A DNA stretch of 64,000 nucleotides from Anaerolineae bacterium. GTDB taxonomy: Bacteria > Chloroflexota > Anaerolineae > Aggregatilineales > Phototrophicaceae. The stretch is taken from the NCBI GenBank assembly GCA_020849765.1, contig JADLAY010000034.1, positions 1 through 64,000 on the forward strand. Direction: 5' to 3'. The position numbers were made by a program, and so were the translations under genes. Of this stretch, positions 35,044 to 43,992 are shown in pieces. The notes below the pieces were generated by a model that was given only the letters and a program-made list of their open reading frames with translations, was not told where the DNA came from and searched no databases. How positions within the stretch are numbered: the first letter of the stretch is position 1; every line of letters starts with the position of its first letter.

Positions 35044-35985
35044 ATGCGACGCTCAGCGGTGATCGCAATCTCTTTGTGCATCGTCATGGCCTTGTTCGGC
35101 GCTGCCGTGATGGCGCAGGATGCGCCGACCGTCGCCGTCATCACGCCGTATCTGGCGCAGCCGGGCACCCAGTTCATCGTCGAGGGCTTCCAGGCCGCTG
35201 CAGACGAAAAGGGCTGGAACGTCAACGTGATCGACACCGCGGGTGACGTCGCCGCGGTCATCAGCCGCATCGAAGACATGGTCAACCAGGGCGTCGATGC
35301 CATCGTCATCAATGTCGACCCGGCGCAGGTCGCGGCCGGGCTGCAGGTGGCCGCCGATGCGGGTATTCCCGTCTTCGGCATGGATGCGGGCAGCGATCCG
35401 CTGCTGGTGACCAACGTGACGAGCAATGGTTACGCCATGGCCGCCGAGACGGCAACCTACGTCGCCGACCGCATCAACTGCACCGGTCGCGTCGTCATGT
35501 TCGTCTTCGATCCGTACCCGCCTGTGCAGAAGCGCGGCATCATCGCCGACGCCATCTTCGCCAACTGCCCGGACGTCGAGGTGATCGACCGCATCACGCC
35601 GGACGTCAACGACGGCGGCATTGCCGATTCGCGCGCGCAGATGGAAGCCGTCCTGGCCGCCAACCCGGATGCGGGCAGCATCAGCGCTGTCTGGGCCGCC
35701 TGGGATCAACCGGCGCTCGGTGCGCTGCAGGCGATTGAAGCCGCGGGCCGCGAAGACGAGGGCATCGTCATCGTCGGCATCGACGCGAACCCGCAGGCGC
35801 TCGACGCAGTCGCGGCAGGCGGCAACTTCGAGGCGACCGTCGCCCAGGATTTCTCCGGCATCGGTGCGGCCACGGCGGACGCAATGGAGCGCATGTTCAG
35901 CGGCGAGACGATCAGCCAGAGCGTCATCTACGTGCCGACGGTGCTGGTGACACAGGCGAACGTCGCCGACATGCTCGACAACTAG
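35044..35985 (+). CDS. Ribose-type (CUT2) sugar ABC substrate-binding protein
   Basis: A 313-residue periplasmic-binding-protein type I fold. The signal peptide (1-~25) ends AVMAQD with no lipobox. The mature chain shows VAVITPYLAQPGTQFIVEGFQAAADEKGW, a VDAIVINVDPAQV strand and GIPVFGMDAGSD, all typical of RbsB-like proteins. AAGGAG precedes the ATG. First gene of an operon with an RbsA-like ATPase, an RbsC-like permease and an FGGY kinase. The ligand is probably a polyol or pentose/hexose (inferred from the kinase and the facing dehydrogenase operon). Confidence 0.92.
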   Translation: MRRSAVIAISLCIVMALFGAAVMAQDAPTVAVITPYLAQPGTQFIVEGFQAAADEKGWNVNVIDTAGDVAAVISRIEDMVNQGVDAIVINVDPAQVAAGLQVAADAGIPVFGMDAGSDPLLVTNVTSNGYAMAAETATYVADRINCTGRVVMFVFDPYPPVQKRGIIADAIFANCPDVEVIDRITPDVNDGGIADSRAQMEAVLAANPDAGSISAVWAAWDQPALGALQAIEAAGREDEGIVIVGIDANPQALDAVAAGGNFEATVAQDFSGIGAATADAMERMFSGETISQSVIYVPTVLVTQANVADMLDN

Positions 35986-36052
35986 CGCCTGACCGCTCTA
36001 CTTTACGCTGAATCAGGGGCGGTGTGACCCGCCGCCCCGATCGTGATCACCC

Positions 36053-37573
36053 ATGCAGCAGACGCCCCTCCTGACGATACGGCACGCAGACAAGCACTAT
36101 GGTGCGACGGCGGTGCTGGTCGACGCCTCGCTCGACCTGCTGCCGGGCGAAATTCACGCGCTGATGGGCGAAAACGGCGCAGGCAAAAGCACCCTGATCA
36201 AGATCCTGGCGGGCGTCGTCGCGCCGGATCGGGCGGAAATCCACCTCAACGGCCAGCCCGCCCACATCCACAGTCCGCAGGCGGCCTTCGACCTCGGCCT
36301 GCGCTTCATCCATCAGGAATTGCACGTCGTCCCTCAGCTTTCGGTCGCCGAAAACCTGTTCCTCAGCCATCGCTACCCGCGCCGAGCCGGTTTCCTGGTC
36401 GATTGGCAGCGCCTGAACCGTGACGCGCGGGCCGAACTGGCACAGTTGGGCATCACCCACATCGATCCACGGGCGCACATCGCACGCCTGAGCACGGGCG
36501 ACCAGATGCTGATCAAGATCGCGAGCGCGTTCGTGGCCGGGGATCGCACACCGCCGGCGATCTACATCATGGATGAGCCGACGGCGGCGCTCACCGGCGA
36601 GGAAGTCTCGCGCTTGTTCGGCGTCATTCACAAGCTCAAGGCGCGCGGCTGTGCCGTGCTCTACGTCTCGCATCGTATGGACGAGATCTTCCAGATCGCT
36701 GACCGCGTGACGGTCATGCGTGACGGGCGCGTCGTCGGCACACAGGCAATCGCCGACACGACGACTGAGGCACTGATCCGTCTGATGACCGGGCGTGAGT
36801 TGGCCCAGGCCTATCCCCCGCGCGAAGTGCCGCCCGGCGATCAGGTCGTGCTGGCGGCGCGCGACGTCCACAGCGACCACGTGGAGGCGATCAATTTCGA
36901 GCTGCGCGCCGGGGAGATCCTCGGTCTGGCCGGGCTGGCAGGCTCCGGGCGTACGGAACTGCTGCGCGCACTCGTCGGTGCCGATCCGCTGCGCAGCGGT
37001 GAGATCCAGCTTAACGGCGAATTGCTAAATGATCTGACGCCGGTCAGTGCCTGGGGCCACGGTCTGGCCTACGTGCCGGAAGAGCGGCGCTCGCAGGGCT
37101 TGATCCTGTCGCGCAGCATCCGCGATAACATCACGCTGCCGCATTTGCAGCGGATGAGTCGCGGCGGCGTCATGCTCGACCGGCGCGGCGAAGAACAGCT
37201 TTCGTCGCGCGTCGGTGCATCCGTGCGCCTGAAAGCTGCCGGGCCGCGCCAGATCACGCGCCAATTAAGCGGCGGCAACCAGCAGAAAGTCATGTTCGCG
37301 CGCGCCATGGGCCAAACACCGCGCTTGCTGCTGCTGGATGAACCGACGCGCGGCGTCGACGTCGGCGCGAAGTACGACATTTACACGCTGATCCGCCAGG
37401 CGAGCAGCGCGGGCGTCGGCGTCATCCTGGCCTCGTCCGATCTGGGCGAGCTGCTCGGCCTGTGTGACCGCATCCTGATCCTGCATGAGCGGCGTCAGGC
37501 CGCCATCGTCGCTGCTGAAGGACTGAACCAACATGAATTACTCGCCTTGTGTTATGGAGAGGTCACGTCGTGA
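36053..37573 (+). CDS. CUT2 sugar ABC transporter ATPase (RbsA-like, two nucleotide-binding domains)
   Basis: A 506-residue protein with two ABC domains. The first has Walker [10 protein letters not shown] (39-47), LSTGDQMLIKIAS as a degenerate signature and [13 protein letters not shown]. The second has a diverged Walker A region (GLAGSGRTELL) but a good signature LSGGNQQK and LLLLDEPTRGVDVG. This asymmetry is normal for RbsA. Its stop overlaps the permease start (GTGA). Confidence 0.94.
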   Translation: MQQTPLLTIRHADKHYGATAVLVDASLDLLPGEIHALMGENGAGKSTLIKILAGVVAPDRAEIHLNGQPAHIHSPQAAFDLGLRFIHQELHVVPQLSVAENLFLSHRYPRRAGFLVDWQRLNRDARAELAQLGITHIDPRAHIARLSTGDQMLIKIASAFVAGDRTPPAIYIMDEPTAALTGEEVSRLFGVIHKLKARGCAVLYVSHRMDEIFQIADRVTVMRDGRVVGTQAIADTTTEALIRLMTGRELAQAYPPREVPPGDQVVLAARDVHSDHVEAINFELRAGEILGLAGLAGSGRTELLRALVGADPLRSGEIQLNGELLNDLTPVSAWGHGLAYVPEERRSQGLILSRSIRDNITLPHLQRMSRGGVMLDRRGEEQLSSRVGASVRLKAAGPRQITRQLSGGNQQKVMFARAMGQTPRLLLLDEPTRGVDVGAKYDIYTLIRQASSAGVGVILASSDLGELLGLCDRILILHERRQAAIVAAEGLNQHELLALCYGEVTS

Positions 37574-38577
37574 CGACTGAGGCCGCCGCCGAGCAAGCGC
37601 GCTCACGCCCGCAGTGGGGCCGGGCGCTGCGCACCTCCGGGACACTGATCGGCTTCCTGGCGATCATCATCTTCTTCACCATCAATATCCCCGGCACCTT
37701 CCTGAGCCTGCCCAACTGGCTCAACATCAGCCAGCAGGTCAGTATGTTGGGTGTGGTCGCCTTCACCATGACGATCGTGATGGTCATGGGCGATTTCGAC
37801 CTGAGTGTCGGCTCGATGGCGAGCCTGGCGGGCATCATCGCCGCGCTGTTATTCCGGGATTCGCAGCCGGTGCTCGCCGGGGTCATTGTGGCGCTGGCGG
37901 TCGGGCTGCTCGGCGGCCTGTTCAACGGCATCCTCGTCAGCTACATCGGCATCATGCCGTTCGTCGCCACCCTCGGCACGCTGACGATGTTCAACGGCCT
38001 GGCCTTCCTGCTCAGCGGCGGCGAGACGATCTTTGGGCGTGACATCCCGGCGGATTTCAGCAGCTTTGCCCGCGGCGGCATCCCCATCGGCAGCGTTGGC
38101 GAACGCACGCTGCTGTTCCCCAACCTGACCATCGTCGCGCTGATCGTCCTGGCGTTGGTCTGGCTGCTGCTCGAACAGACGACCTTGGGGCGGCGATTGT
38201 ATGCCATCGGCGGCAATGCGGAAGCCGCGCGGCTCGGCGGCGTGCGCGTCCGCCTGCTGCGGTTGATCGCCTTCATGCTGACGGGTGTCGGCGCGGCGCT
38301 CGGCGGCCTGATGTATGCCAGCCGCGTCGCCTCGGCCAATCCGACGCAAGGTGCCGGTCTCATGCTTGACGCAATTGCGGCGGTTTTCCTGGGCATGACG
38401 ATGAGCGAGGAAGGCGAACCGCACGTGCTGGGGACGCTCGTCGGCGTGCTCATCCTTGGCGTGCTCGACAACGGCCTGACGCAGATGCGCGTCGATAGCT
38501 ACGTGCGCGAGATTTTGATCGGCGCGATCATCGTCGCCGCCGTGACCAGCAGCAGCCTGGCCAAGCGTGGACGCTGA
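37570..38577 (+). CDS. CUT2 sugar ABC transporter permease (RbsC-like)
   Basis: A 335-residue membrane protein with about ten helices. Family landmarks are GDFDLSVGSMASLAG in the third helix region, LLEQTTLGRRLYAIGGNAEAARLGGVRV, and the C-terminal GVLDNGLTQMRVDSYVREILIGAIIV. GTG 37570 has GGAGAGG eight bases upstream and overlaps the ATPase stop by four bases, so it is preferred to the longer frame from 37549. Confidence 0.93.
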   Translation: MTTEAAAEQARSRPQWGRALRTSGTLIGFLAIIIFFTINIPGTFLSLPNWLNISQQVSMLGVVAFTMTIVMVMGDFDLSVGSMASLAGIIAALLFRDSQPVLAGVIVALAVGLLGGLFNGILVSYIGIMPFVATLGTLTMFNGLAFLLSGGETIFGRDIPADFSSFARGGIPIGSVGERTLLFPNLTIVALIVLALVWLLLEQTTLGRRLYAIGGNAEAARLGGVRVRLLRLIAFMLTGVGAALGGLMYASRVASANPTQGAGLMLDAIAAVFLGMTMSEEGEPHVLGTLVGVLILGVLDNGLTQMRVDSYVREILIGAIIVAAVTSSSLAKRGR

Positions 38578-38601
38578 CATGACGCAGAGGGAGACGCATT
38601 C

Positions 38602-40059
38602 ATGACGACATGGCTCGCCTTCGACATCGGCACCACGGGCGCGAAAGCGGCGCTCATCGACGCGCAGGGACGCGTCATCCGCAGCGCCTTCCGCGGTTAC
38701 CCCACGCACAGCGCCGCCGGAGGTGTCGTCGAGCAGAGCGCGCGCGATTGGTGGGGCGCCGCCTGCGCCAGCGCCCGCGAGATCGACGCGAGCAGTGCCG
38801 AGGCCGTCGTCCTGACCGGGCAGATGCAAGACGTGATCCTGGTCGATCAAGATGCGCAGCCGGTCTACCCGGTCATCCTCTACAGCGACACGCGCGCGCA
38901 CACCGAGACGGAAGCGATCCACCGGGAGCTTGGCGCGGAACGTCTCCAGGAGGTCACCGGCAATGAACAGGGCGCGGGCAGTCTGCTGGCAAAGCTGCGC
39001 TGGCTGTCGCGCTTCGAGCCGGGCACGCTGACGCGCGCGGTTCACCTGCTGACCGGCGCGGCGGATTACATCGCGCTCCAACTGACGAACAAGGCCGCCT
39101 GTGACACAACGACTGTCTCGACCACCGGCCTGATGGTGCTCGACACGCGCCATTGGCTGACAGAAGCGGGCATGGAGGCGATCACGCGCCTGTACCCTGA
39201 TCTCGTACCCGGTGGCACGCTGATCGGCCAGGTGCACCAGATCGGCGCGCTGACGATGGGGATCACGGCGGGCATTCCGGTCTATCTCGGCCCCGGCGAC
39301 GCAGGCGCGACGACCCTCGGCGTCGGAGCGGGCATGCCCGGCGTGCCCTATGGCTATATCGGCACCAGCGGCTGGGTAGCGTTCACGTCGTCACAGCGCG
39401 GCGACCCGGCCAAAGGCGTCTTCACGCTGGCACACCCGACGAATGACCGCACCATCTGCGTCGCGCCGCTGCTGACGGCGGGCGGCAACCTTGACTGGAT
39501 CAAGAGCGTGCTGGCCGAGGACACGCACGCCGATCTGATCCAGGCAGCGCTGGCCCAACCAGCGAGCGACCTGATCTATCTGCCCTATCTCAACGGGGAA
39601 CGCTCGCCGATCAGCGATCCATTCGCGCGCGGGGCCTTCATCGGCCTGAGCGCCGCTCACACACGTGCGGATCTGGCGCGCGCTGTGCTCGAAGGCGTCG
39701 CCTTCGCCTATCGCCACGCGCTAGATACACTGATCGACACGCCGATCACGCGGCTGGTGATGACGGGCGGTGGCACGCGCTCGCTCGGCTGGTGCCAGAT
39801 GATCGCCGATGTCTGCGGCGTCGAAGTCGCGCTCGACGAGGATGCGTCCAACGTCGGCGTGCGCGGCGCGCTGCTGGCCGCGCAGGTCGCGCGCGGAGAT
39901 CTTCCAGACTATGCGCTGCCGGAGCGCGACTCCCAGGCGACGGCGCTCACGCCGAACGACGCCCTGCACGCCTCGTATGGGCGCAAATACGCCTGGTTCC
40001 GCGAGGGCTATCCCGCGCTCAAGGGTCTGTTCGCGCGCATGGCAAACGAAAACGAGTGA
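38602..40059 (+). CDS. FGGY-family carbohydrate kinase (xylulokinase-like)
   Basis: A 485-residue kinase. The N-terminal phosphate-1 motif LAFDIGTTGAKAALID, a VLTGQMQDVI segment with the substrate-region aspartate in YSDTRA, and the C-terminal LVMTGGGTRSLGWCQMIADV (FGGY signature 2) show an intact two-lobe fold. It is 24 bases after the permease, so it should phosphorylate the imported substrate in the cytosol. It could act on a ketose (xylulose-like) or a polyol; sequence alone does not decide. Confidence 0.92.
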   Translation: MTTWLAFDIGTTGAKAALIDAQGRVIRSAFRGYPTHSAAGGVVEQSARDWWGAACASAREIDASSAEAVVLTGQMQDVILVDQDAQPVYPVILYSDTRAHTETEAIHRELGAERLQEVTGNEQGAGSLLAKLRWLSRFEPGTLTRAVHLLTGAADYIALQLTNKAACDTTTVSTTGLMVLDTRHWLTEAGMEAITRLYPDLVPGGTLIGQVHQIGALTMGITAGIPVYLGPGDAGATTLGVGAGMPGVPYGYIGTSGWVAFTSSQRGDPAKGVFTLAHPTNDRTICVAPLLTAGGNLDWIKSVLAEDTHADLIQAALAQPASDLIYLPYLNGERSPISDPFARGAFIGLSAAHTRADLARAVLEGVAFAYRHALDTLIDTPITRLVMTGGGTRSLGWCQMIADVCGVEVALDEDASNVGVRGALLAAQVARGDLPDYALPERDSQATALTPNDALHASYGRKYAWFREGYPALKGLFARMANENE

Positions 40060-40113
40060 CGGAGAAGCCCTCACGTCACTCGTCTGATGTCATGCGATGC
40101 AGGCGATGATGCG

Positions 40114-40902
40114 CTAACGCATCTCCTGCCCGCCGGTCACGTTGATCGCCTGCCCGGTCATGTAGCTGGATTGATCCGAGGCCAGGAAGACGACCACATT
40201 GGTCACGTCGTCATAAGTGCAGCCCCGTTTCATCGGCACCTGGTCGATGTAGCGCTGGCGCACTTCTTCTTCGGTGATGCCCCACTTCTTGGCATACTGC
40301 TTGTACAGCGAGTCGACCCACAGGGGCGAATCGAGCAGGTTGCCGGGGCAAATCGCGTTGGCGCGCACGCCGTACTCGGCCAGTTCGAGCGCGATGCTCT
40401 GCGTCAGGCCGATGCCGCCGAACTTCGACGCGGCGTAGGCCGAACTCTTGTAGCTGCCCTTCTTGCCGGACTTCGAGTTGATCTGAATGATGGCGCCGCT
40501 GCGCTGGCTCATCATCACGCGCGACGCGTGTTTGGCGCACAGGAAGTAGCCATTCAGGTTGACGTTGATGACGGCTGCCCAGCGTTCGTAGGGGAAGTCT
40601 TCAATCCCGTCGGCGAGCAGAATACCCGCGTTGGAGACGAGGATATCGAGCCGTCCGAATTCCTGGACGGCCAGATCGACCATCCCGCGCACCTGATCCT
40701 CGTTCGTCACGTCGACCTTGAGCGCGATGGCGCGGCGACCCAACTGCCGGACGCCCTCCGCCGTCGATTGCGCCGCCGCTTCGTTCAGATCCGCCACCAG
40801 GACGTGGCAGCCCTCCTTCGCCAGACGCAGGCAGATGGCTTCTCCCAAGCCCTGAGCGCCGCCGGTGACGATTGCTATGCGTTCTTCAAGCATCCCAGAC
40901 AT
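40114..40902 (-). CDS. SDR-family dehydrogenase, sorbitol-6-phosphate dehydrogenase-like
   Basis: A 262-residue NAD(P)-dependent oxidoreductase. The cofactor motif TGGAQGLG lies at about 13-20, NAG at about 90, and the catalytic set is S in INSKSG plus Y-x-x-x-K in SAYAASK. The C-terminal pattern LLDSPLWVDSLYKQYAKKWGI with PMKRGCTYDDVTNVV and SYMTGQAINVTGGQEM closely resembles SrlD. It probably oxidises a hexitol phosphate or related polyol. GGAG precedes the ATG. It is the last gene of the minus-strand operon, converging on the FGGY kinase. Confidence 0.88.
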   Translation of the reverse strand: MSGMLEERIAIVTGGAQGLGEAICLRLAKEGCHVLVADLNEAAAQSTAEGVRQLGRRAIALKVDVTNEDQVRGMVDLAVQEFGRLDILVSNAGILLADGIEDFPYERWAAVINVNLNGYFLCAKHASRVMMSQRSGAIIQINSKSGKKGSYKSSAYAASKFGGIGLTQSIALELAEYGVRANAICPGNLLDSPLWVDSLYKQYAKKWGITEEEVRQRYIDQVPMKRGCTYDDVTNVVVFLASDQSSYMTGQAINVTGGQEMR

Positions 40903-40913
40903 GCGTTCATCTC

Positions 40914-42626
40914 CTAGGGGAGCATCAGGCGAAGAAATTCTTCTTCAGCTTCGACCGTCCATTCGCGCCCATCGCGCAGCTTGGCATAAACGGTCGGCAG
41001 CTTGTCTTTGAGTTCCGGTAGCGGCGTCAGCGGCATCTCCTTGATGTGCGGGAAGATAACGACCTTGCCGGGGAACACGGCGTCGCGCACGGCCTGCAAA
41101 CCATCACGGAAGGCGCTTAGCGAGCCGACGGCCGCGACGGCACGATTGGGCGACAGCGTGCCCGCTTCCGTCTGCGACAGCGTCGTGCGCATGTCGGCGA
41201 TGCGTGAGCCGGATTGGCCGATCCAGCGGGCGCCCTTAAGGTAAACGTCGCTGACATCAAGTTCGGCCATCGTGCCGCGGGCGACACCGGCGAAGACGTT
41301 GAGCACGCCATCGGCACGCAGATACTGCGAGACGTCGCTGATCAGCTTCGCCACCGGCGCCAGCACGACGATGTCGTCGAACTTGTCGGCCTGATAACGG
41401 GCGAGCTTTTCGGCGGCGTCAGCATTGGCCGGGTTCAAGCAGACGAACTCAATGCCCTTAGCCACGGCATCCGCTTCGAACGTCTGGCGCAGATCTTCGA
41501 GGCGATGATCGCTCACGTCCGTGCAGATGACGACGGCTGGCGGTTCTGGCAGTTCAATCGCGCGCTGGACGTGCATGCGCCCCATCGGGCCTGCCGCACC
41601 GACGAACCAGGATGAGCCACCTGCCTTGAGCGGCGAACGCACGGGCTTATCCGCGAAGACCTTGGCGACATCCGCCTGCGAGCCGCCGATGTAGATCCAG
41701 CGGTTGTAGTGGACGCGCCCGACGTCGATCTGAACCGGGCGGCTCATGGGGCTGTCGGCGATGATGGCAAACACGCCGCCGTCCGCCAGATGCGGACTGG
41801 CCTGCTCGACCAGATCGGCATCCGCGCCGAGCAGCACGATGTCGTCGACCTTGTCGACCGGCAGATTGGCCGGATCGTCGACCGGCGTCACTTCGATGCC
41901 CAGCGACTGAGCGCGCTCACGCAGCCAGGTGGCGAAGTTCGCGGGCACGTTCGTCAGCAGCAGATGATCGGGATGCGAGTTGGCGTCGAACCCGGCACTG
42001 ATCGTATACGGGTGCTTGTCGTTCGCGTCCGTGCCGATGATCCAGGTCGTGCCGCCGGACTTGAGTGCCGTCGGGTATTCCAGGCAATAAGCCGCGACCA
42101 CGCAGGCCCACGGCTCGACCAGGGCGCCTTCGACAATGCCGAGATCGTTGCGGACGGGCAGCAGATAGTTGCCCTCGTCGCCGTTCAATGCACGCTGATC
42201 CACGCGCCCGTACTTGGAGAAGCCGCCTTCGATCTCGTAGCCATAGGCGTAGCCGACGCCATCCTTGATGATGTCCGCCTGGATGACGAAGCGGTCGCCG
42301 ACGTGATACTTGTCCTTGAGATCGTCGCCGACCTTGACCACCGTCATCGCGACCTCGTGGCCGAGCACGACGGGACGCGTCTTCATATCGCGGTAGATGC
42401 GCGGATGCTCCTGCCCCAGGCGCAGCACTTTGACGTCGGAGAAGCAGATGCCCGTGGCATCATGCCTCACGATCAATTCGTCCGGGCCGCATTCGGGCAT
42501 CGGCGTCGAAATCGGCTTGGCGTCCCGTCCCAGGTTTTCCAGACCAGCACCGTAGAGCGGCCAGATGACGTTCTCGTCCGGCAGCGGCTGCTCCGCATGA
42601 CGATAATCGCTCAATTTATCAGACAT
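40914..42626 (-). CDS. MDR zinc dehydrogenase with two Rossmann-like domains
   Basis: A 570-residue medium-chain dehydrogenase, against ~350 for the family norm. The GroES-like domain (about 20-185) has catalytic zinc ligands C61 (TGICFSDV), H90-E91 (LGHE) and E171 (VEPWACV); the four structural-zinc cysteines are absent. It is followed by two similar blocks, 190-315 (GGTTWIIGTD, VDDIVLLGADADLV, GGVFAII, NRWIYIGG) and 335-475 (GGSSWFVGAAGPMGR, FDDIVVLAPVAKLI, DGVLNVF, GARWIGQSG). Only the second keeps a G-x-x-G-x-x-G-like loop; the first may be a degenerate copy. It lies 12 bases before the SDR gene, so the two oxidations are probably sequential. Confidence 0.85.
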   Translation of the reverse strand: MSDKLSDYRHAEQPLPDENVIWPLYGAGLENLGRDAKPISTPMPECGPDELIVRHDATGICFSDVKVLRLGQEHPRIYRDMKTRPVVLGHEVAMTVVKVGDDLKDKYHVGDRFVIQADIIKDGVGYAYGYEIEGGFSKYGRVDQRALNGDEGNYLLPVRNDLGIVEGALVEPWACVVAAYCLEYPTALKSGGTTWIIGTDANDKHPYTISAGFDANSHPDHLLLTNVPANFATWLRERAQSLGIEVTPVDDPANLPVDKVDDIVLLGADADLVEQASPHLADGGVFAIIADSPMSRPVQIDVGRVHYNRWIYIGGSQADVAKVFADKPVRSPLKAGGSSWFVGAAGPMGRMHVQRAIELPEPPAVVICTDVSDHRLEDLRQTFEADAVAKGIEFVCLNPANADAAEKLARYQADKFDDIVVLAPVAKLISDVSQYLRADGVLNVFAGVARGTMAELDVSDVYLKGARWIGQSGSRIADMRTTLSQTEAGTLSPNRAVAAVGSLSAFRDGLQAVRDAVFPGKVVIFPHIKEMPLTPLPELKDKLPTVYAKLRDGREWTVEAEEEFLRLMLP

Positions 42627-42641
42627 CGTATTTCCCTCATC

Positions 42642-43979
42642 TCAGAGTGACCAAAGTTTATCCAGAACATCCGTCGGCGTCATCGAGTCGTCGACGTCCA
42701 GCTTGGCCTTGCCTGGCGGGACGGTGCGCCCGACCTGCGTGTAGAACGTATTGCGTTCGCGACGCGTCGGCAGATGCGCTGCCGCCCAGGCACTTTGGTA
42801 GCCGAGCCCGGCGCGCCGCTGCATCAGTGTGTGCCCGTAGATGAAGTGCGCGCCATCCAGGAAGGCCTCGCGCACGGGTGCCAGTTCCGGCGCGTCGAAA
42901 TCATCGACCAGCTTCTGCCCGAACGCATTCATTTCGGTACCCACGTTCAAAGGCAGATCGTATTCGGCGGCCAGCCTGACGATCTCGTACAGTTTTTCGA
43001 CTTTGAGCTTCTTGACGTCCGGATCGGCGAAGTTCCAGTTACGATCCGGCACGATGTTGAGCGCGACACCTCCCTTGCCGACCAGCAGATCGAGCAGTTC
43101 GCCGATGGCCTGCTCGCCGGGCGTCGTACCGTCAAGCCAGGTAATCGTCGGCAGCGCGCCGCAGGCGGTGATCAGCGTGTGGAAATCTTCAATCGCCGGG
43201 AAGGTATCCGGGCCGGGCTGCACGTAACCGGGGCCGCCGCGCTTGATCAGCTTGGTGCGAATCGTGTTCTGGAAGCTGCCGAAATCGCCCATCAGCGCCG
43301 TGATCTTCTCCGACGGCAGCTTGAGCTTCTCGGTCCAGAATGCCGCCGGATCGGATGTCATGCGCTCGGCGGCGCGAATGTAGGCGACGACGATGTGGCG
43401 TTCGGTCGCGTTGCCGCCCGGTGTCAGCGGCAGCACGTCCGCCTCGTAATCGACCGTGACGGGCGTGAGATAGGCATTCAGCCGCTCGACCACGCCCAGG
43501 TTGCGCTGTGACGCGCGCTGGCGCAAGTCGGCCATGATCGGCGCGGCGGATGCGGGTACGTCACTGTTGGTGAAGCCGATGCCCATGTGGTAGTAAATGC
43601 CCGGCTCGCCCGGCGAGTTGGTCTCGCGCGTGGCGAACTCCGGGAGAAAGACGCGTGTTTCGATGCCCGCGCTGCCGCGTACCCCGGCGACCTCACAGGC
43701 ATCCAGAAATTCGTCCACCGCGTCGAGCACGTCGAAATCGACGATGCCCAGCAGGCGAATGCCGCGGCGCTTGGCCAGCCAGGCCAGCCCGGTCGGCGAA
43801 TAGCCATAAGCATTGAAGGAGAAGAACGTGTGGCAGTGCAGGTTCGCGATCGGTTTCTCTGGCTCCAGCGGAACTTTGCCCTCATCGCTGAGAGCGACCA
43901 GTTCTGCCAGCGCCGCCGACCGCACCTGCTGATCGAAGTCATTGAGCTGCGCTTCAAGCGCCTCGATATGCGAATTCAT
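42642..43979 (-). CDS. PHP-domain protein of unknown role in the polyol operon
   Basis: A 445-residue protein. An N-terminal helical region (about 1-40) leads into a PHP metal site ANLHCHTFFSFNAYG (H48, H50), then GIVDFDVLD and GIETRVF. Late histidines appear in FIYGHTLMQRR. The middle (about 170-300) has no recognisable domain to me. PHP proteins are metal-dependent phosphoesterases or hydrolases, but the LTDHN-like motif is here IVDFD. ATG 43979 has AAGG upstream. Located between the isomerase and the MDR gene with short gaps, it is probably a pathway enzyme such as a phosphatase or lyase. Confidence 0.75.
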   Translation of the reverse strand: MNSHIEALEAQLNDFDQQVRSAALAELVALSDEGKVPLEPEKPIANLHCHTFFSFNAYGYSPTGLAWLAKRRGIRLLGIVDFDVLDAVDEFLDACEVAGVRGSAGIETRVFLPEFATRETNSPGEPGIYYHMGIGFTNSDVPASAAPIMADLRQRASQRNLGVVERLNAYLTPVTVDYEADVLPLTPGGNATERHIVVAYIRAAERMTSDPAAFWTEKLKLPSEKITALMGDFGSFQNTIRTKLIKRGGPGYVQPGPDTFPAIEDFHTLITACGALPTITWLDGTTPGEQAIGELLDLLVGKGGVALNIVPDRNWNFADPDVKKLKVEKLYEIVRLAAEYDLPLNVGTEMNAFGQKLVDDFDAPELAPVREAFLDGAHFIYGHTLMQRRAGLGYQSAWAAAHLPTRRERNTFYTQVGRTVPPGKAKLDVDDSMTPTDVLDKLWSL

Positions 43980-43992
43980 AAACAACCTTGCA

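Noticed and set aside
36053-37573. Degenerate signature and second Walker A in the RbsA-like ATPase as a sign of gene decay
   Set aside because: Asymmetric nucleotide sites are normal in RbsA-type proteins; the second copy in the window (57324-58865) shows the same pattern.
37849-39237. 462-codon minus-strand open frame across the permease and kinase genes
   Set aside because: It spans two well-supported plus-strand genes and has no recognisable domain.
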